This document shows, piece by piece, positions 34,000 through 46,731 of a stretch of DNA of 64,000 nucleotides. The DNA is from Heterocephalus glaber (taxonomy: Eukaryota > Chordata > Mammalia > Rodentia > Bathyergidae). The position numbers and the translations under genes were made by a program. The stretch is from contig NW_004624751.1 in assembly GCF_000247695.1 (NCBI RefSeq), forward strand, positions 24,593,187 through 24,657,186. The letters are read 5' to 3'. A model generated the notes under the pieces. The model was not told the origin of the DNA, did not search any database, and was given only the letters and a program-made list of their open reading frames with translations. Position 1 is the stretch's first letter. The number at the start of each line of letters is the position of its first letter.

Positions 34000-35730
34000 A
34001 TATAAATCATATATAAGCACTTTGACATGTTGTATACATCATGAAAATATGTCAAAAATAAAAGGTTACAAAGAGAAACATAAGCCGTTTTAACTGTGTG
34101 TCAGTATAATACAAATCATATTGCCTCAGATTTTTAATTTTTCATAATATCTTTGTGAAAATGATTGAATAGTCCATTTTTCTTTTTATTAGTATGTGAT
34201 ATATAATAAATACATTCATTATGGGGTGTTGGCATATATACATATCACTTCTTGATCCTTTTTAATTCCCTATCCCCTCCTCTCCCATCTCCTCCACCCC
34301 ATCCCTAGATCCCCTTTTTATCTCCATGAAGTCTGTCTCCCTGTTTCCTACAACCTATCTTTTGTTTTGCTACTATATCCTATTTTTATTAAATACCTTG
34401 GTTGGTGATAAAGATGAGAAGATTTGGCTATTAGTGTATAGGTGTTCTTGGTTGGTGGCTGTCATTAAAGGCAAGGGTGGCTCACTCATTTGACATTCAT
34501 TTGCTCAATGCCATCTACCCATTAAGCAGAGGTTTTGTTAAAAACGAGCCAGTAAATTTCCATCCCACTCTGCTCATTCACTGAGTTCCTTCACATTAAT
34601 AAATTTGGTCAAACCCTGCTAAAATTACATCATTTGAAAATATTTTCAAATGTATTAGCTACCAATGAGAATTTTTACATATAAAATATTTAGTTTTTCA
34701 AAAAGCCATAACAGTAGAATATTTTAAATATTAATTTTTACAATATTGTTTTCTTCAAAAAGCAATTATTTTCTTATTCATTGTTAAATTATCTTCATCT
34801 TGCAAAAAGCTGATTAAGTTTATGCAAGTGTATGCTAATTATCTACTAGGAAAACAATAGCCTATGCTTCAGGGAAAGATCAACAAAACTTTTTCCAAGG
34901 GAAAGAATATATAATATCCTCAACTATTGCCAAACAAAATAATAAAAACAAAGCCATCAAACATTTACACAGGAAAAAAAAAAAAAAAAAAAGACTTTCC
35001 TGGCCACTCTCTAACTAACTCATTACAGAGTGCTATTCTACCCTAGTAGAAGTCTGGTTTTTATAAAATTAACCACTTTGGGAATTTCTGGCTTTGATTT
35101 TATTGACCCTAAAACTTGCAATAAACATGATAAAAATAGTATGATCATGATAATATGAGCCTTTGTTTAACTTTATTTTGGAATATACTCCAAAATAGTT
35201 ATCTCTTCAATAGGTAAGCCTGCACAGTTTTATCATAACCTGTTTTTAATAAAGAAGTGATTTATTCTTGAGTATCTGGTTTTCTGGAATGTTTTTCTTG
35301 TGATGGCTCATAAAGCTGTTCTTTTGTATTCATTACTGAAACAGAATTTAGCAAATATCATAAACTCAGATATGATGGAGACACCTGTACTACGTAGCAA
35401 TACTCCCACACTGAATTATTTGTTCTCATGCTTGTTTCTTCTTGACTTTGGCAATATTTACTGTATCTCTTCCAGTAATATTTGCTGACAAAGGAATCTG
35501 CGCATTATTTTCAGTGTATTATTTCAGCCATTTAAACCTCAACAAGAAGAGTAAGGTTATTTGCCTCCCTATCATTTGCCACTATATAATGAATTCTCAG
35601 AAGAGGCTTCTAAACATCTATCACTATATTTACTGTATGGTAGCCTATTATAATAGGATTAAATCTTGACTTTAAACATCACTGAAAAAGCAGATTTTTT
35701 TTTAATGTACTTCAGACATAGTTGAACATT
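34000..35730. other. AT-rich intergenic DNA with old L1 3' end
   Basis: A reversed old L1 tail lies at 34183-34390 (homologous to 31938-32110). A poly-A run lies at about 34972-34991. The rest is AT-rich with no gene. Confidence 0.5.
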
Positions 35731-35734
35731 TTGC

Positions 35735-35815
35735 CTGCAAGTTTAGAGGAGAGCTTGCTCAGCATGCATGAGGCCCTGGGTCTAATCCTTAACACTGCAA
35801 AAATAAAATAAAACA
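35735..35815 (+). repeat. Old ID-like SINE relic
   Basis: 'gcttgctcagcatgcatgag' followed by 'gccctgggtctaatccttaa' then 'cactgcaaaaataaaataaa' fits an ancestral ID/tRNA-Ala SINE. It differs from the young local ID variant. Confidence 0.55.
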
Positions 35816-35819
35816 AAGT

Positions 35820-36430
35820 AAGATGAAATTAAACTTTGCATGTAAAGTTATGCCTCTAATCAATTTCAAGACATCACCCTGTGTGGAACACAAATAACCA
35901 AGAGAAGGCATCACTTCCAATGCTTCTCTGTGTGGAATTAAATTCCCCTTCAGGCCACAAGGCACCTCTATGCCACAGGTGACAAACAGAGCCACAAAGG
36001 CAAGTGTATGTAGGTCAACCCTTCCATGAGATACTAGGAAAGCTTAAAGTTTTATTTTGAACATAAAAATTTGTATAAATAAGTGTGCTAGTCTGTTCTT
36101 CCTACAAATATGACAGATCACCTTCCAATTCATTTTGGATAGCACTACCATAACAAATGAGTTACATACTGGCAAAATGGGCACCGCAGAAGTCATTGAA
36201 ACCACCACTGCCCCAAAGAAAATTAAGTCTACTAAGAGTAAGTACCATTTTATTATAATTTTTGGAGATGAGCACTCATTTATAATGACAATTTGAGAAA
36301 TATTAGTGTTTGTAGTTGAAATCATACTAACGTACTGTCTAAGAAATAGAGCCAGGAGGACGGGATATTAACCCATGGTTTTGGCTGTTAAATATCAAAG
36401 TGAATATTTGGCTGGTAAATATCGGCATGC
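35820..36430. other. Intergenic DNA without recognised genes
   Basis: No recognisable feature. The open frames at 35789-35995 and 36044-36325 (minus) lack domains. Confidence 0.4.
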
Positions 36431-36439
36431 TACAGTATG

Positions 36440-36720
36440 CTGAATAGTATTTCAAGATGTTCTCCTCCCAACCTTTGGAACCTATTAACATGTTACTTCC
36501 TATGGTCAAGGAACCTTGTGATCAAGGATCTGGGGGTGGAGATAATACACCAAGGGACCCAGAGGTGCACGATGGCAATGAAGAGCTGCAGCCCAGAGCT
36601 TCCAGCCTGGACCAAATGGGAAAGTGGACACTGGGTGCAGCACTGAAACTAGGGAGAGCAGAGGGCCCCCCGGGCCCAATACAGGCCCATGTCACTATCA
36701 CTGCATGAACATGCTCGGGG
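36440..36720 (+). repeat. MLT1-like LTR relic
   Basis: 'cccaacctttggaacctatt' then 'aacatgttacttcctatggt' and later 'gtggagataatacacc' follow the order of mammalian MLT1-type LTRs. The overlapping open frames at 36437-36782 are not genes. Confidence 0.55.
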
Positions 36721-36724
36721 CTTA

Positions 36725-38750
36725 GATGCCACCCACAGGAAGGAGGGAAAATCCTAATTGGACAGGATATACATCTGAACAACTTGTACAGAAGAAATAC
36801 ACAAAACTAGATGTGTTCTGCTTTCAGAGGGGTTGGGTTCCAAAACGATACTACATTGAATTGTGTGTGGGAGGGGATGAAGATTGCAGATTTTGATAAT
36901 TGAACTTTATAGTATGAAAATACCACAGGTGGGTGCTATCGTATTCCTAGCAGACTTGGCACCAAGAAAGCTCTCAGCACACACGGGGCAGAGGCAATAT
37001 CCGGGCTTTCCTCTCCTGACTTACTTCATCTGGTCTCCTCTTCAGATGCAAGCTATGTACTTGAGACAAGGACCTAAACAGATTCTGAATGAAGGTATCC
37101 CGGACTGTCTAAACCTCAGCACACCCGAACCAGGGACAGTCTCCAGTACAGCGCTTCACTGGCTCTTAGACAGCCAGTCTGCCATGGAGGGAGAAAACTG
37201 CAAGAGCATCCGTGGCTGAGAGTTCCTCAGGCACCAATAATGAATGTTTCCCTGCTGCTGCAGAGCAGGCTTAAAGGGCAAATGAGCTCCTGACCAATGT
37301 AAGATGTGCTGTCTAGCCTGAAAGAGCCAGAGGCCTCAATGCCTCGCATGCAGGTCTGAACTCTGAATTCATTATTGACCTAATAGAGCATTTCACTTAA
37401 AAAAATAGCGTGTAGAACACAAAAATATGTAAATTAAAAGCCTGAATATAATTAAGAAAAAATGCTACACTATTTTCTTGATCCTAATAACTCTCTCCTA
37501 TGAATTTTTCAGTAAGTCCTATTTCTTCTGCAAACTAAACAGCAAGAATTTATGACCATCTTCCACAGAACTCGTGTTGGGAAAAACTAGCTATTCATAA
37601 AACACTTTCAGGATCTTTACCCTATATCAGAGCATCACACAGAACAATGAAACAGAATAAGAGACTTACCAGGTCACCTAAATGTGTTAAACAGTTCCAA
37701 ACCTTGTGATTAAAACTAAATCATAAAAAGAATATTTAGCCTATGATTTGCTTTCATAAGATTTTATATAAGAAGCCTGAAAACATACGAGATCCTTCTC
37801 ACACTTTATATCAACTCTTCAAAAATTAGCTGCGTTCCCAATTTCTACCTCATCATTATCCAAATTTCCAATCAGTAACCACTCCCACACATGATCCTTG
37901 TTATAATTGAAGAAAATATTCTTTTCCCCTCTCATGCTTTTTCTATATTAAGAAACATTAATGAAAACAAGACAGGGTCTCACATCATGCAAATTTTCAG
38001 TAACTATGTTTCAAGAGAATTCATAAAGCTAATTAGAGTAGAAGTTGTCATTCATTCCTCAGCATTTATTCCATCAAAACCTCATGACCAGCAGAAACAT
38101 AATTGTCATTTTCTCTTCATGGAAAGGGTCCTGATTGCCAGGAGAATAGGATTACCCTTTATTCAAAATGGGCAAATAATCCAAGTTTGTCTGATGAGAA
38201 GATTATTCTGCTGGAAGATTTTGAGAAGTCTTCTTCCACAGTGGAGAATAACAAGAAGCCAATCTCTTTTCCAATATATAATACAAGGAAGCACAAAGCC
38301 TGTCAGGGTTCTTGCAAGCATGGTAGCAATTACTTCTAGCACCAGGCCAATATGGATGGCTAAACAACCTGAAATAGATAAGCTCTTTTGATGACATTAT
38401 TGAGCTGCTGGATGGATCAACTTTCTTGAAGTCCTGTCAGGTAAGGAAGTAAACTTTATATTCACAATTTAAGCATGCAAATAAATCACATATTAATGAA
38501 TAGCACCTCTTCCTTCTGCTACTTAAACTCACTCCCTTATTTCCACTTACTTGTAGACATTCCTAATACATCAATTCCATAGGATGTTCTATCCAAAATA
38601 GAACACATCTCTCAACCAAAAATCAGCCTGTAAATTACCCAGTCTTCAGAGATACTTTCACTTCTCTTTGGATCCTGTCGTATTGGTGACTCACGATCTC
38701 TCCCACATCCATCTATTCCTTTTTGCAGTCTCACCATGCTGAGCCAGACC
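36725..38750. other. Intergenic DNA without recognised genes
   Basis: A 166-codon open frame (37891-38391) and a 111-codon frame (36884-37219) were read. Neither shows a known domain, repeated composition or splice context. No gene called. Confidence 0.45.
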
Positions 38751-38754
38751 TTCT

Positions 38755-38900
38755 TTTCATGTATGCATTATTTATTGTGCATTTACTATGGCATTATTCT
38801 GGGCACTGGTGATACAGCAATGAAATGATGAACAATCTTACCTCCATGGAGCTTTCATTGCTCTGGGAGAAGGTACAAACAATCAGTAAAGGAGTACAAC
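38755..38900 (-). repeat. L2 3'-end relic
   Basis: Reversed L2: 'ttattgtgcatttactatgg', 'attctgggcactggtgatac', 'agcaatgaaatgatgaac', then 'cctccatggagctttcattg'. Confidence 0.65.
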
Positions 38901-39104
38901 AATATGTAATAATTATAAGGTAAAAACTAAAGGAAAAAAGCAGCTTTTATGACCAGCTAGTCATGGAGAAATCATCTGAGCAGATGACATTTGACTGGAC
39001 GCCTAAATGAGAATGAGCCATGAAAGTGCTTTGGGAAATCATCCATTACCCCATGACATTTTTAATCTGGTATTTGTAGAACTCTGGACCCATGTTTCTC
39101 AAAG

Positions 39105-39245
39105 TATTTTTTTAATTAACACATGATAATTATACTATTTATAGGGTATGTGATAACTTGATATATGCATAAAGTATGTAATGATCCAATCGGGGGTAAT
39201 ATTTGCATCTCCTTGAAATATTCTTTTCTGTTGGGAACCTTTGAA
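39105..39245 (-). repeat. L1M-type 3' end
   Basis: Reversed old L1 tail: 'ttttttaattaacacatgat' then 'gtgataacttgatatatgca' and 'taatgatccaatcgggggta'. Confidence 0.65.
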
Positions 39246-39279
39246 TTCCTTTCATCTAGTTCTATATAAAATATATATA

Positions 39280-39693
39280 CAGATGTTTCTCTTTTAACGA
39301 TCTACCTCTTTAATGATTGTTCAGATTTATAACTGAGTCGTGCTATTCGGACTTAGGACTTGCCACTCAGATTTACAACCCATTTTTTTTTGTACAGTTC
39401 TTGTTTATAGAGCCTTAATGTCTTTTCTGTACAGTACACCTTGTTTATACAGCACTGTAATTTTTGCTGATTTTACTGTATGGTACTGTAGTTTTATGTT
39501 CTTATATATTGCATGTAAGAGTCATGCAAATAAAAGCAAAAATCATCAAGTTGGAGTTTCCTTTGACCATTTCTTTGTTGTGAATATGTATTGTAATGTA
39601 AATACTATATATAATTCCTCACTTAGAGACAAATTCATTTAATGACCTAGTCATCACAGGAACGGAGCTCAGTCATTAGATGAGGAATGTCTG
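39280..39693. mobile_element. Tc1/mariner-type non-autonomous DNA transposon
   Basis: A 414-bp unit between TA dinucleotides (39278-39279 and 39694-39695). Its ends are inverted repeats: CAGATGTTTCTCTTTTAACGA on the left against CAGACATTCCTCATCTAATGA read inward from the right, 15 of 21 matching, mostly differing by transitions. The TA duplication and CAG ends fit Tigger/mariner. The 100-codon open frame at 39340-39642 lies inside it and shows no transposase motif. Confidence 0.7.
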
Positions 39694-39699
39694 TAGTAA

Positions 39700-41079
39700 A
39701 TTATAAACTGTAGTATTCTATTGTGCTATACAACACTAAAACATTCCTCTTTTAGTAAGTACTGGGTAAAATAAATAATCACTACTTCTGAACACATTAT
39801 CACACAGAGCATAGCTAGTGATCTGCTCATTCCTCTACCAAACAGGCCAAACTGTGTAAGGTTTTGGTGGGAATATAAAGTAGGGAGAAACCACTGGTAC
39901 ATGGAACTTAACTCAGAAGTGGTATTTTGTTCTTTCCACATCCTCAATCTGTTAAGATTGTATCTTCCCTTAAAGATGTGTTCAAATATCAACTCTTCTG
40001 TAAAATCACTTCTACTCCCTTAGTGTGTGGTTTGTGGATTCTCACACACTATACTTATAATCCAAGTTTCTTTTACCATGGATGAGGATCTTTTAGTATG
40101 TGCCTCTTTCATATAACATTGACCTTTTAGTAATCATAACTACTTTTAGAACCCACATGCTTTATGAAAAAGAATCTAGATGTTGCCCTCTGTATGGATT
40201 TTATGTACAAACCAGCTTTTTGTGTGCTATTTTTACTTACATGAATTGGGACTTGCATTACCATGCCTTTTAATTCTTCCTCCAGATTGCAAGGAAGGAT
40301 GTTAAAGTGCTAAATAAAACAAGTAAAATCCCAACACTGACACACCCCATTAGACATACCTCTCAACTCTAATAAGCAAGACGTCATTATCTTATGTCTA
40401 CTCACTGAAATTAAGTTTCACCTTTGTGGGCTGGGCTTGTTTTTACTCTATGATACAGAGGAACATTTTAAGCAAAATACCAAATTAAATTTTGAAATTG
40501 AATAAATTTAATGTTCATGCTACTTTCTTTTCTGAATTTAGCAGTGAAGGTTCATGCCTTAACATTCATAAGGGTAAAATCCTCAACTTTTCTGTGTTCA
40601 AGCCAACTCCTAAAACAGAAACATTTGCTTTCACAGAAATATGGAAGAATAAATTATCCCTTCTAATTCTTCTCACTTCTCCCCATGGAGGGAAAAGTGA
40701 TAAAGGTTCGCAGTTGGCTTAGCACTTTAAATAGGGGCACAATTCACTATTTACAGAGGTAATTCTCAGGTATGGAAACAACAACAAAAAAGTGAACATC
40801 CAGGGAATATATCTGCAACTGTTGCATAAATGAAGGACCTGAAGAAGTTGGAGGAATATTTATGAAATTTTAAAACACAGAAATAGCTTATGCCTTAATA
40901 AGCCATCCATACAGGAATTTCTTTTTTTATATATATACAGGAATTTCGACTCAACCTGTCCCTGCTTCCCACAAAGCACAGGTAAATAATGAAAATTCAT
41001 AGCATGAAGATTGAAAACTTGCCAATTCAATGCTAGAACTCCAAGGGAATTCCTACCAACTACCACAAAGTGCAACTGT
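39700..41079. other. Intergenic DNA without recognised genes
   Basis: AT-rich with no gene. The short frames 39726-39992 (minus) and 40492-40722 (plus) have no domains. Confidence 0.45.
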
Positions 41080-41093
41080 AAATGATTATTTAA

Positions 41094-41314
41094 ATGGGAG
41101 GGGAAGGGGAAAGGAAAGAAGGGAAAAGAAAAAATATGAGAAAAGGAAAAAAATGGAAACAAAGTCTTTGTAAATAGGGAAGCGGGGGTGAAGGGAGAGC
41201 AGGGAATGGGGAAAAAAATAAGAACCAAAATAAATCATGTAAAGGTACAAGATCCCAATGATGAATGTAACTGTATTGTATATCTAAAATGTACCAGTAA
41301 ACTTAATGGAAAAA
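41094..41314 (+). mobile_element. 5'-truncated L1 (3' UTR only) with TSD
   Basis: Polypurine 3' UTR and subfamily tail ending in poly-A, flanked by the 14-bp duplication aaatgattatttaa at 41080-41093 and 41315-41328. It is young, being close to the tails at 1-178 and 43079-43260. The 122-codon minus frame across it is antisense to the repeat and not a gene. Confidence 0.9.
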
Positions 41315-41384
41315 AAATGATTATTTAAGGGCCAAACCCTATATGTAGCTTGAAATGTAGCAGTATGAACATAGCCTGCATGTG

Positions 41385-41640
41385 TGAGTCAGCTTTTCAT
41401 CACTGTAACAAAATGCCTGAGAAAACAAGAGAGGAAAATTTTATTCTTAGCTCTTAAGTTTCAATCCATGGTCCACAGATTTCATTACTTTGGGCTGAAG
41501 GGTATGGCAGAGGGAAGCTGTTTACCTTATGACAGCCAGGTAGCAGAGAGTGAGTCAGAGAGGAAGGGGCTGGCCAGGGACAAGACATCATTTCCAAGGA
41601 AATGCCTCCAGTAGTGACCTACTTCCTCCAACTAAAACTG
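41385..41640. repeat. Probable LTR-type repeat
   Basis: 'tcagcttttcatcactgtaa' then 'caaaatgcctgagaaaacaa' and 'gaggaaaattttattcttag' match the opening of a dispersed rodent LTR family. A related opening is at 11900-12240. Confidence 0.45.
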
Positions 41641-41644
41641 GAAC

Positions 41645-42045
41645 TAAAATTTTAATTTTCTCCCACATTAATACTTCATAACTACATATTTTAAACCTAT
41701 TCTGACAGTTCTCATTTCCTATAATTATGCAGCCATTTACATTATTTTAAAGGATTGACGCAAGTTTATATATTGGTTCAAAGTATGCTAAAGTTTTTAT
41801 TCTTGTATTTCCATTCTAGATTTCTAAAACAGAATGCTTTCTTCTCTGTAAATTTTCTAAACTCACTGGGGTAATAAAATGAATGTAAAGATTTTATTCA
41901 AATGAGCCAGCCATTTATTATCACATTTTTTATCACATTTTTTTCTTACCATAAAAAATTTTGTATTCAAAGACATAACTTTATTAAAATAAAGACAAAG
42001 TTCCTCATCAAAGTTTTCCATTAAAAACATCAAGACTGTAGCAAG
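41645..42045. other. AT-rich intergenic DNA
   Basis: No gene seen. The stretch just before 42046 may belong to the same old repeat that resumes at 43274. Confidence 0.4.
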
Positions 42046-42058
42046 AGTTTCACAGATG

Positions 42059-43260
42059 GAAGAGACAACCCACAATGTGGGAAAAAATCTTCACCTGCTC
42101 TTCCTCAGACAAAGGTCTACTATCTTGAATCTATAAAGAACTTAAAAAGATCNNNNNNNNNNNNNNNNNNNNNNNNNNNNNNNNNNNNNNNNNNNNNNNN
42201 NNNNNNNNNNNNNNNNNNNNNNNNNNNNNNNNNNNNNNNNNNNNNNNNNNNNNNNNNNNNNNNNNNNNNNNNNNNNNNNNNNNNNNNNNNNNNNNNNNNN
42301 NNNNNNNNNNNNNNNNNNNNNNNNNNNNNNNNNNNNNNNNNNNNNNNNNNNNNNNNNNNNNNNNNNNNNNNNNNNNNNNNNNNNNNNNNNNNNNNNNNNN
42401 NNNNNNNNNNNNNNNNNNNNNNNNNNNNNNNNNNNNNNNNNNNNNNNNNNNNNNNNNNNNNNNNNNNNNNNNNNNNNNNNNNNNNNNNNNNNNNNNNNNN
42501 NNNNNNNNNNNNNNNNNNNNNNNNNNNNNNNNNNNNNNNNNNNNNNNNNNNNNNNNNNNNNNNNNNNNNNNNNNNNNNNNNNNNNNNNNNNNNNNNNNNN
42601 NNNNNNNNNNNNNNNNNNNNNNNNNNNNNNNNNNNNNNNNNNNNNNNNNNNNNNNNNNNNNNNNNNNNNNNNNNNNNNNNNNNNNNNNNNNNNNNNNNNN
42701 NNNNNNNNNNNNNNNNNNNNNNNNNNNNNNNNNNNNNNNNNNNNNNNNNNNNNNNNNNNNNNNNNNNNNNNNNNNNNNNNNNNNNNNNNNNNNNNNNNNN
42801 NNNNNNNNNNNNNNNNNNNNNNNNNNNNNNNNNNNNNNNNNNNNNNNNNNNNNNNNNNNNNNNNNNNNNNNNNNNNNNNNNNNNNNNNNNNNNNNNNNNN
42901 NNNNNNNNNNNNNNNNNNNNNNNNNNNNNNNNNNNNNNNNNNNNNNNNNNNNNNNNNNNNNNNNNNNNNNNNNNNNNNNNNNNNNNNNNNNNNNNNNNNN
43001 NNNNNNNNNNNNNNNNNNNNNNNNNNNNNNNNNNNNNNNNNNNNNNNNNNNNNNNNNNNNNNNNNNNNNNNNNNNNNNTAAAATCTTTGTAAATAGGGAA
43101 GGGTGGAGTGGGTGATGGGAGGGCTAGGAATGGGGAAAAAATAAGAACCAAGACGCATTATGTAAAGGTAACAATTCCCAATGAGAAATGTAAGTGTGTT
43201 GTATACCTACAATGTACCAATAAAAGAATTTAATTAAAAAATAAATAAATAAAATAAAAT
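42059..43260 (+). mobile_element. L1 insertion containing an assembly gap
   Basis: L1 sequence resumes on both sides of the unresolved run: 42060-42152 matches the L1 segment 'caaaggtctactatcttgaa', and 43079-43250 is the subfamily 3' tail with A-rich end. A 13-bp duplication, agtttcacagatg, flanks it at 42046-42058 and 43261-43273. The open frames reported through the Ns are artefacts. Confidence 0.85.
42153..43078. other. Assembly gap (926 N)
   Basis: A run of 926 undetermined bases inside the L1 above. Its true length may differ. Confidence 1.
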
Positions 43261-43273
43261 AGTTTCACAGATG

Positions 43274-43370
43274 CACACATACAAAAATTTGTCAGATTAT
43301 ACATTTTAAAGATATGCAGTTTATTCTACGTCAGTGATATTTTAGTAAAGCTGCTAAATAAAACATAATA
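43274..43370 (+). repeat. Old L1M 3'-end relic
   Basis: 'aaaatttgtcagattataca' then 'ttttaaagatatgcagttta' and 'gctgctaaataaaac' follow the old L1M tail pattern. The young L1 above inserted next to or into it. Confidence 0.55.
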
Positions 43371-43444
43371 TCACAAATGACCATGTACCAAAATATGATT
43401 AAAAGGCAAAAAAAGGAGACACATACACACAAGTAAAAGAGAAC

Positions 43445-44167
43445 TACTCTTTAAATGCATCAACAAGTTTATTTACAAATGCAGATGAACAGAAAGGCTC
43501 ATTAGATTCTGGAGAAAACTTCTGGTATATAAACCATGGTTATTTTCCATTAATAAAAACAAGCAGTTTCTACTGAGAATTACTTAGCAACAGTTTTAGT
43601 GAAGAAAACAGAGCTCCCATCATCAAGCAAATAAATGTTACATAAACTAAAAATTTTTTCATCATGTTACATAGGTAGAAAGGATGCAGAAAGCAAATTT
43701 AGGGTGGATTTAAATGAAAATTTTCATACGCTTCTGCATTAACTTAGTATACATTACAATAAACAGAGTAGATGCAATTACATATTTATATTAACTATTC
43801 CAAATAATGTTTAAGAACTTAAAAAAAACAATAAAATACCTTCTTCAAAACACTAAAGAGTCAAACTAGATCATTATCCACCTCAAAAATATTTTAAAAT
43901 TCTTTTTTCTCTTGTGCTTTCCAGATGCTAAATTCAATAAGTGAATACTGCACTTTTCCCACATATAATTTCCTTCTTATAAATAAACAACAAAAATACA
44001 GGTTCTACCAAGACTACAGTGCTCCCAGATAGTCTAATGAAGCCCCACAAAAGTTATTTTTTCAAAAAACAGAGCTAAAAAGACATACAACATATATTTA
44101 TAGATCTACATCAGCAGCAACCACCTCTTCTTCTATCTGCAACAGTGCTTTCGAATGGAGGCTTACA
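43445..44167 (-). other. LMO7: LMO7 3' UTR (left limit inferred)
   Basis: The sequence following the stop codon is AU-rich on the minus strand. A minus-strand AATAAA lies near 43467-43473 (plus-strand TTTATT), giving a plausible cleavage point near 43445. Another such signal lies near 43320. Without transcript data the end is a guess. Confidence 0.5.
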
Positions 44168-44190
44168 TCACATGGCAGTTGGCCGTCCAG
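44168..44190 (-). CDS. LMO7: LMO7 last coding exon
   Basis: 23 coding bases: two complete a Ser codon split as T|CT, followed by Gly-Arg-Pro-Thr-Ala-Met and TGA (stop at 44168-44170). The acceptor is 'cctgatcag' (plus-strand ct at 44191-44192). The C-terminal GRPTAM is the LMO7 terminus as I know it. The rest of this exon is 3' UTR. Confidence 0.93.
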
Positions 44191-45511
44191 CTGATCAGGC
44201 AAGAGAGAAGAGAGAAAAGTGCTTAGATTCAGAAACACGTGAATATTGCCACCTGGGATACATAGCAGTCATCACTCAGTGCGGCCCAGTGAGGTAGAAA
44301 GAGTCACCTGTCACTCAGTCTTAGGATAAAGCTAGGCAAACAGCAGCCTTTGGGCTGTAGAATTATTTTTTTTAATGGAGTAAATACTAACTGCTGATAT
44401 AGAAAGATATTACACTCAACTCTCTCTTATTTGCACTGAAGAAGAGAAAAGGCATGGGCAATTTTACAATAATGATTCCAAAAATCAATTATATTTGGCT
44501 TTGGAATAAGAGAAAAGCACACACACATACACACACTCCTCAAGTCCATGCCCAGCCTTGACATTCTCCAACCTCAGTGTCCAGTGTCCAGGGAAAGTTA
44601 GGACAGCTGGGAAGGAAGGTTCAGAGCCACTGACAGATAAAAGAGAGTTGGCAGGACTTAAGCCACTTCCAAAGCACTCTTCACATGAGGGACCATACAA
44701 ATACCTCGGAGTTCAAAAGCAAATGGTTTTGCTGATACCACTTGTACAACCCTTTCACAATAAGGAAGAAAAATGTTACCAGCATCAAGGTTCAAAATAC
44801 ACACAACAGTAATGGTTCTCTTGCTGTAGCAATAAACAATACACTAATTATGATAACCTACATTTCGTAACACACAAACACATACTGAATACAAAGTAGC
44901 ATTTGAAATTCTTTTAAAAACTCAAGTTTTGCCAAAAGATGATATTAAAAAACCATATAATCAGAGTTAAGGCTCCCTTTTTAAAAATATTATATGTATT
45001 GATATATGATTATATATCAACACTAAACACAGAGTGACTTAGTCTTTATTACTTTAAATGATCATTTTCAAAGTTTTTATATTCTAAATTACATAATCAA
45101 AGTTCATTAGATAATAGAAATAAGACAATGACGAGAGAACAATCTTTAATCAAGAAGTAGATTTTAATCTATGAAGATTATTTGTTCAACTGTTTCAGTC
45201 TGATTGTATATTCTTGAATGATCAGAGCTTTCTCCAGACCCTGCACAGACTACATGAGACACTGTTCCAACTTTCAGATTTATGCCCCTCTCTAGTTCCT
45301 CGATCGTACAGCCCACCCTCATGTGGCCAGAACCCTGACAGTGACCTATTTGCTATACACTCTTTTTGAAAGGGGCAGACTAAGATTCCCAAAACCTAGA
45401 ATTCTACGCCAGCGAACCTGGGGAGGAAGTGGCTGCTGGCTCAGGGAAATGCATGGGAACTCGTGGTCTCTTTAAAAGACAAGAAATTTTCTCTCTGATT
45501 TGCTCTCTTAC

Positions 45512-45614
45512 ATTTGAATCTGAGATAGCAGTTGTTGCAGTACAGTTGGTGGTTTCTGATTCGGACTTCAGCTCCTGAGGAAGAGCCTCCAAGGTCGCAC
45601 TCACAGGACACACA
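45512..45614 (-). CDS. LMO7: LMO7 exon: second LIM zinc finger
   Basis: 103 bp, starting in phase 0 and ending with one base (T) of the next Ser codon. It encodes 34 residues beginning CVSCECDLGG and ending CNNCYLRFK, which supply the second zinc-binding module: Cys pairs at the start and in YCNNC. The last pair reads CNNC where I recall CNDC in human LMO7. The cysteines are intact, so zinc binding should be kept. Acceptor ..cctag at 45615-45616; donor AAAT|gtaag. A longer minus frame running left of the donor is intronic read-through. Confidence 0.93.
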
Positions 45615-46731
45615 CTAGGGGACAAAAAAGAACACCCATAATTGGTAAGCTCAAGAAAGTTCAGAATCCACAGAATGTAGCTGCTAAGATCTTGGTTACA
45701 TTTCAACAAAGAAAAAATAAAAATTAAAAAATCCAAGAGATGATTAGTAAATTAAAATCAAGCCTGCCAGAGAAAACCTTATTTAAAGCATCCATAAAGC
45801 CAATTTTAAGAGCCAAGATAATCATTCTAAACATACCCTCCAAAGCAGAAGTAATTTGCTGATTGGTTTGAAGAAATTTAGTCTTCATGCACCCCCAAGG
45901 AAGCAGAGGATAAGTCACCACATGAAAGGACTGGTTAAAATGAATGGAGTTTGGGTTTCTGGCGCGCCACTCTGTGGTGGGCCGTGCCCAGCGTTCCTGC
46001 GGCAAAAGCGTGGTGAGTGTTCCCACAGGGCAGCAGCTCACTTCAGTGCTAGGGATTTTGGTCCCATGTGCTCAAACACTAATTATTTTGACTCATTTTG
46101 CTCTACCTAGGAACAGCCCAAGCCAGTGCAGTGCATGCTTAAACAAGCTGTGGTCTGTGGGACTCCGCAATCAACAAATGGGAGCCTTGCTTCTGGCCAG
46201 ATGCATGTTCAAGAACGAAACAAATGTGTCTCTAGAAATAAGTACTGCAAAACCAAGCAGTTAGAACAGCCTTAGTTCACTGGGATATACAAAATCCTGT
46301 CAGGCCTAATAAGGCTGTCCAATTGTGAAAATATTTACAATGGTTTTTCCTTACATATTCTCCCTAGGCAAAGCTAGGCTTTCAGACACTGCAGTAATTG
46401 CATGTCCTTATGCCATCAGTAACACTGGTAAATTGTATTTTAAGTATGCCTGGGGTAACACTTTAGAGAAAACATTTATGCACTGTAAATTTTATTTGTA
46501 GGATTCTAACAAGTTAGAGATAGGAAATGCATAGTTTTCAGATTTACTTTTTATAACAAGGCTCAAGTTTTTAGAACCAAGTAGCAAGTATTGTGTGAAT
46601 CCAATGCAGCACAGACTGACACACACAGCACCTAGCTTGTTAGTGGCACAACCACACCCAGCGGCTCCAAGAAGCCATGCGCTCTCCAAGCAAAGCTTTG
46701 CAGGCCTGCAGGCTGTTTGTTGCAGTCTCAC
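45615..46731 (-). other. LMO7: LMO7 intron between the LIM exons
   Basis: Contains a small CpG-containing spot near 45960-46015 (ggcgcgcc, ccgtgcccagcg) but no recognised repeat or exon. Two plus-strand frames at 45856-46264 lack domains. Confidence 0.6.

Noticed and set aside
37891..38391. 166-codon plus-strand frame
   Set aside because: Irregular composition without motifs and not conserved with anything I recognise. Expected by chance in this amount of AT-rich sequence.
42120..43158. Two long minus-strand frames of about 340 codons
   Set aside because: They consist almost entirely of unknown residues from the N gap.
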